Part shown: one piece after another, positions 6,830 through 9,287 of the stretch
How positions within the stretch are numbered: position 1 is the first letter of the stretch
Layout of the letters: every line of letters starts with the position of its first letter
From: Candidatus Egerieousia excrementavium
Lineage (GTDB): Bacteria; Bacteroidota; Bacteroidia; Bacteroidales; UBA932
Length of the DNA: 9,287 bases
Assembly: GCA_017694275.1 (NCBI GenBank)
Contig: JADINB010000031.1
Span: 1-9,287 of the forward strand
Reading direction: 5' to 3'
Translations under genes and position numbers: made by a program
Notes under the pieces: generated by a model
Told to the model about the DNA's origin: nothing
What the model saw: only the letters and a program-made list of their open reading frames with translations
Databases searched by the model: none

Positions 6830-7920
6830 AAAGCATTGTAAAAAGTTGTATCACGGCAACAGCAGCCGCCATTATTCTCTGCGGTTGCAGCCGGCAAGAC
6901 CAGACTGCTGTAAAATACAGGATTACCGGAAGCGATTCTTCATTTGTGGACGGACAGTACATGTATATCTTCACCTATGATGCAGGCAAGGCAGAGTGGC
7001 CAGACTCCGCACTTATATCCAACCATTCGTTTGTAATGGAGGGCGAACTTCCATTTTCAACGACAGCCTTTCTCTATATGGCATCCGACAGGAAAACGGG
7101 AAATGCGACTCAGCTGACCTCTTCCTTCATCATTGAGAACGGAACCATCAGGGCAGAGAACAAAGGCGGCTACTTTCTGGAAATGACAGGTACACCACAG
7201 AATGAACTGAAAAGCCGCATGTTCGAAATGCTTTCCTCAATCATGGCAGACACGACACTTGCCAAATCTGAAATTGACAGAGCCGCAGACAGTATCATAA
7301 GGAGCACAATTATGGAAAACAGAGACGCTCTTGCACTTGAAATGCTCGAAGGATGGCTGGACACGCATCCGGGAAGCGATGTGCTCTCCATGCTCGATTC
7401 ATTTCCGGAGCCATACAGAAAGCATCCGCAGGCCATATATCTTGCCAATCTCATAAAAGAGATGCCCACAGACATAGGACGCAGTTATGTTGATATTGCC
7501 GGCCTCACCCCAGATGGGGATTCGCTGCGGCTTTCAGATATAGTTTCCCGCGACAACAACCGCTATCTGCTGCTTGATTTCGGGGCATTCTGGTGCGGTC
7601 CCTGCAGGGCCGAGTACCCGAATCTGTCGGAACTCTACAAAAAATACAAATCCAAAGGGTTCGAAATTTTTGGAATCTCATATGATAACGACATGGAGGC
7701 ATGGAAAGAGTGCATAGAGACATTCGACATGGAGTGGCCCCAGGTTCATCAGGGATTCGGCATGCATCCGCGCCAGACACAGGCATGGAATGACTACAGC
7801 CTCAACGGCATTCCATCGACTGTCTTGATAGACTGCAAAAGCGGCCTTGTCATAGCCAAGGGGCTGAGAGACGAAACCCTCCGCATAAAGATAGAAGAAT
7901 TGCTGGGGTTATTGCCTTGA
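6826..7920 (+). CDS. Thioredoxin-fold (TlpA-like) lipoprotein with N-terminal DUF4369-type domain
   Basis: 364-residue predicted lipoprotein. The signal peptide (1-20) ends in lipobox LCGC with the lipidated Cys at 21. A beta-rich DUF4369-like region follows (about 28-120: YRITGSDSSFVDGQYMYIF, FLEMTGTPQN), then a helical linker (125-220). The C-terminal thioredoxin/AhpC-TSA domain (225-364) has FGAFWCGPCRAEYP, active-site Cys257 and Cys260, and cis-Pro330 in NGIPST. Family members are envelope thiol-disulfide reductases; the substrate is unknown. The ATG overlaps the recombinase stop (ATGA) and has no Shine-Dalgarno of its own, suggesting coupled translation. The tail overlaps the convergent fic gene by 12 nt. 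ResA/TlpA-type proteins are common in Bacteroidota; pairing one with an invertase is not a recognised arrangement to me. Confidence 0.92.
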   Translation: MKSIVKSCITATAAAIILCGCSRQDQTAVKYRITGSDSSFVDGQYMYIFTYDAGKAEWPDSALISNHSFVMEGELPFSTTAFLYMASDRKTGNATQLTSSFIIENGTIRAENKGGYFLEMTGTPQNELKSRMFEMLSSIMADTTLAKSEIDRAADSIIRSTIMENRDALALEMLEGWLDTHPGSDVLSMLDSFPEPYRKHPQAIYLANLIKEMPTDIGRSYVDIAGLTPDGDSLRLSDIVSRDNNRYLLLDFGAFWCGPCRAEYPNLSELYKKYKSKGFEIFGISYDNDMEAWKECIETFDMEWPQVHQGFGMHPRQTQAWNDYSLNGIPSTVLIDCKSGLVIAKGLRDETLRIKIEELLGLLP

Positions 7921-9042
7921 TGCGATTTCGTTATACAATGCCAATCCTTTTGAAGTCAACAGATATTTCTGTCGGGGATGATTTGGTTTATCCGGGTACA
8001 GTGCTTTGACAATACCTGCTTCCAAGGCAGGAGCCATGTAGTTTTCTAAAAATGTAGGCCTGTGTTTCAACCCTATCTTCTCCATCAGACTTTTCAGAGA
8101 TAACTGCCCGTTGGACAAGGCAAGCAATAAGGCACGAACTTGTTCGGTTACTTGTACGGCAGGTTGTTCGGTACTTGTTCGGTCAACCTGCTGCATCTGC
8201 TCCCCGGCCGGTTCCTCAGGAACATTGACCACCATATACCTGTTCCGCAACTCGTTGTTTTCGCCCAACAGCAGATTACGGAAAAAACGTTCAAGGTACT
8301 CTGAATTACGCATGACGCCTTTTTGCACATTCTGATAGTTGGCGCGTACCAGGGCGTTACGGAAATACCACGAATGATTGGCAAACAGGTCGTTTGTTAC
8401 GTCAAAACCCATAGAACGTAAATAGAGAATCGTAAACACTGCCGTTGTACGGGTGTTTCCCTCACCGAACGGGTGGATTTGCCATAGTCCAGACACGAAT
8501 TTGGCAATATGGTTTACAAGACCTTCTCTGTCTACTTTGGAATAATCAAACAGGCGTTCCTGCTCCAAGTCATATTCTACAGCTTTACGGATATCAGGTG
8601 CTGAAACATAGAGCACCGTATCTCCACCAAGCACCCATTCCTTTTTGGTAATGTTGTAATTCCGGATTTGTCCAGCAAATTTGAATACGCCATCGAATAT
8701 ACGGCGATGAATAGATGTCAGCCCGACAAATGTAAAAGCAATACTTTTCTCAGTAAGCAGCCGGCGGATATTGGTAGATACCATATCTGCCTCATGCGTT
8801 TTAGCATCTTCAGACGTACGTAACTCTTTCGACTGATAATAGCTCTTTATGAGTTGTTCTGCCTGGTCAATTGTAATTTCTCCCTCAATATCCTTGCGTG
8901 CCGTTTCAATCAGATAATCTGATGGCTTGAGCCCGTCAACGGCCTGCAAGCCGATTGCCGTCTGCCACGCATAGCCCTTCTCTTTTTTCTGAGGTTCACA
9001 TTGTCTTATATACTCTTCGAAATCATACATCTTGTAAAGCAT
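7909..9042 (-). CDS. Fic family protein with N-terminal VbhA-like antitoxin domain and C-terminal winged helix
   Basis: 377 residues, soluble. Fic domains usually transfer AMP from ATP to target proteins. The catalytic loop HPFGEGNTR (190-198) contains His190, Phe192, Glu194, Gly195, Asn196 and Arg198; Thr197 replaces the usual Gly of GNGR, a common variant. The target-docking flap lies near WVLGGDTVLYVSA (136-148), and LTSIHRRIFDGVFKFAGQIR (108-127) is typical. Residues about 22-72 (AIGLQAVDGLKPSDYL, then IEGEITIDQAEQLIKSYY) resemble the VbhA antitoxin fold, but the inhibitory S/TxxxE-G/N motif reads LQAVDG, so regulation may differ. Residues about 298-375 look like a winged-helix domain. 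Codons favour CGT and ATT/ATC, unlike the ATA/AGG-rich neighbours, suggesting recent transfer. An ATG at 9030 is an alternative start. The gene is not broken. Confidence 0.93.
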   Translation of the reverse strand: MLYKMYDFEEYIRQCEPQKKEKGYAWQTAIGLQAVDGLKPSDYLIETARKDIEGEITIDQAEQLIKSYYQSKELRTSEDAKTHEADMVSTNIRRLLTEKSIAFTFVGLTSIHRRIFDGVFKFAGQIRNYNITKKEWVLGGDTVLYVSAPDIRKAVEYDLEQERLFDYSKVDREGLVNHIAKFVSGLWQIHPFGEGNTRTTAVFTILYLRSMGFDVTNDLFANHSWYFRNALVRANYQNVQKGVMRNSEYLERFFRNLLLGENNELRNRYMVVNVPEEPAGEQMQQVDRTSTEQPAVQVTEQVRALLLALSNGQLSLKSLMEKIGLKHRPTFLENYMAPALEAGIVKALYPDKPNHPRQKYLLTSKGLALYNEIASRQ

Positions 9043-9059
9043 AAAGGGGAGGGAGAAGA

Positions 9060-9067
9060 CAAAGGTA
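9060..9067 (-). promoter_or_regulatory. Bacteroidota -7 promoter element of the fic gene
   Basis: Minus-strand TACCTTTG matches TAnnTTTG and ends 17 nt before the ATG at 9042, implying a leader of only about 10 nt. The sequence between is pyrimidine-rich (TCTTCTCCCTCCCC) with no Shine-Dalgarno. No clear -33 TTTG was found. Confidence 0.45.
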
Positions 9068-9214
9068 AGAATTTTCCGTGATTAATCTGCTCTCATGACT
9101 GGGTAGAGATGTATATATCAGAGTTACAAAAAGAAGAGACAGCCATCGGCATATTCAGGAAAACGGCACAGAGTCCGCCATCCTGATTATGAGGAAAACG
9201 ACTATAAACAAGAA

Positions 9215-9287
9215 GGGGCTGTGTCAAAATGAATGTTTTGATGCAGCCCCATTAAGGTGTGTAAGAATTAGCAAAATGCAAGGCATT
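9215..9287 (+). repeat. Repeat element copy 2 (truncated by the window end), direct orientation
   Basis: Matches 5939-6011 at 72 of 73 bases in the same orientation, including the complete 15-bp wobble-containing stem-loop (arms 9215-9229 and 9236-9250). Identity begins at GGGG on both sides; the bases immediately before differ (T5938, A9214), marking a sharp left boundary. The rest lies outside the window. Confidence 0.9.

Noticed and set aside
8098..8104. AGATAAC inside fic, and GTTATCT at 5659-5665 in truA, as further recombinase sites
   Set aside because: Only the 7-base arm matches; the other half of the palindrome is missing, and single 7-mers are expected by chance in 9 kb.
9109..9186. 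25-residue plus-strand ORF (MYISELQKEE...) upstream of fic
   Set aside because: No Shine-Dalgarno, no family resemblance and a length expected by chance; not enough to call a small antitoxin gene.

Overview
The window looks like chromosomal DNA of a member of the Bacteroidota, most likely order Bacteroidales. Three things support this: a complete moxR/DUF58/BatA/BatB aerotolerance-type operon, a lipoprotein with the DUF4369-plus-thioredoxin layout typical of that phylum, and Bacteroidota-style -7 promoter elements (TAnnTTTG, here TACCTTTG) in front of truA and the fic gene. I cannot name a genus from sequence alone.

Left half (1-5066, minus strand): five tightly packed genes read right to left. 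They are a MoxR AAA+ ATPase, a DUF58 protein, a signal-peptide/single-TM BatD- or DUF4381-like protein, BatA, and a BatB that runs off the left edge. BatB does not stop at its usual C-terminal membrane helix. It reads on in frame into a second hydrophobic segment and the first repeat of a BatC-type TPR domain. The operon probably makes an envelope complex in which MoxR remodels VWA-domain partners.

Middle (5067-5894): truA (tRNA pseudouridine synthase) is transcribed divergently from the Bat operon across a 54-bp gap.

Right half (5895-9287): this looks like an accessory insertion. A 73-bp sequence starting at 5939 recurs in direct orientation at 9215 and is cut by the window end (one mismatch). 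Between the copies lie a plus-strand serine recombinase of the Mpi DNA-invertase family, a thioredoxin-fold lipoprotein whose start overlaps the recombinase stop by 4 nt, and a minus-strand Fic protein with a VbhA-like antitoxin domain at its N-terminus. The Fic gene meets the lipoprotein gene tail to tail with a 12-nt overlap. A 27-bp imperfect palindrome and an overlapping 12-bp inverted repeat sit directly against the recombinase start codon. They are the most distinctive unexplained structure here, and could be a recombinase binding site, an operator or an RNA switch. No tRNA, rRNA, CRISPR array or intact transposase was seen. The stretches 5895-5938, 6099-6129 and 9043-9214 hold nothing recognisable beyond the sites listed.
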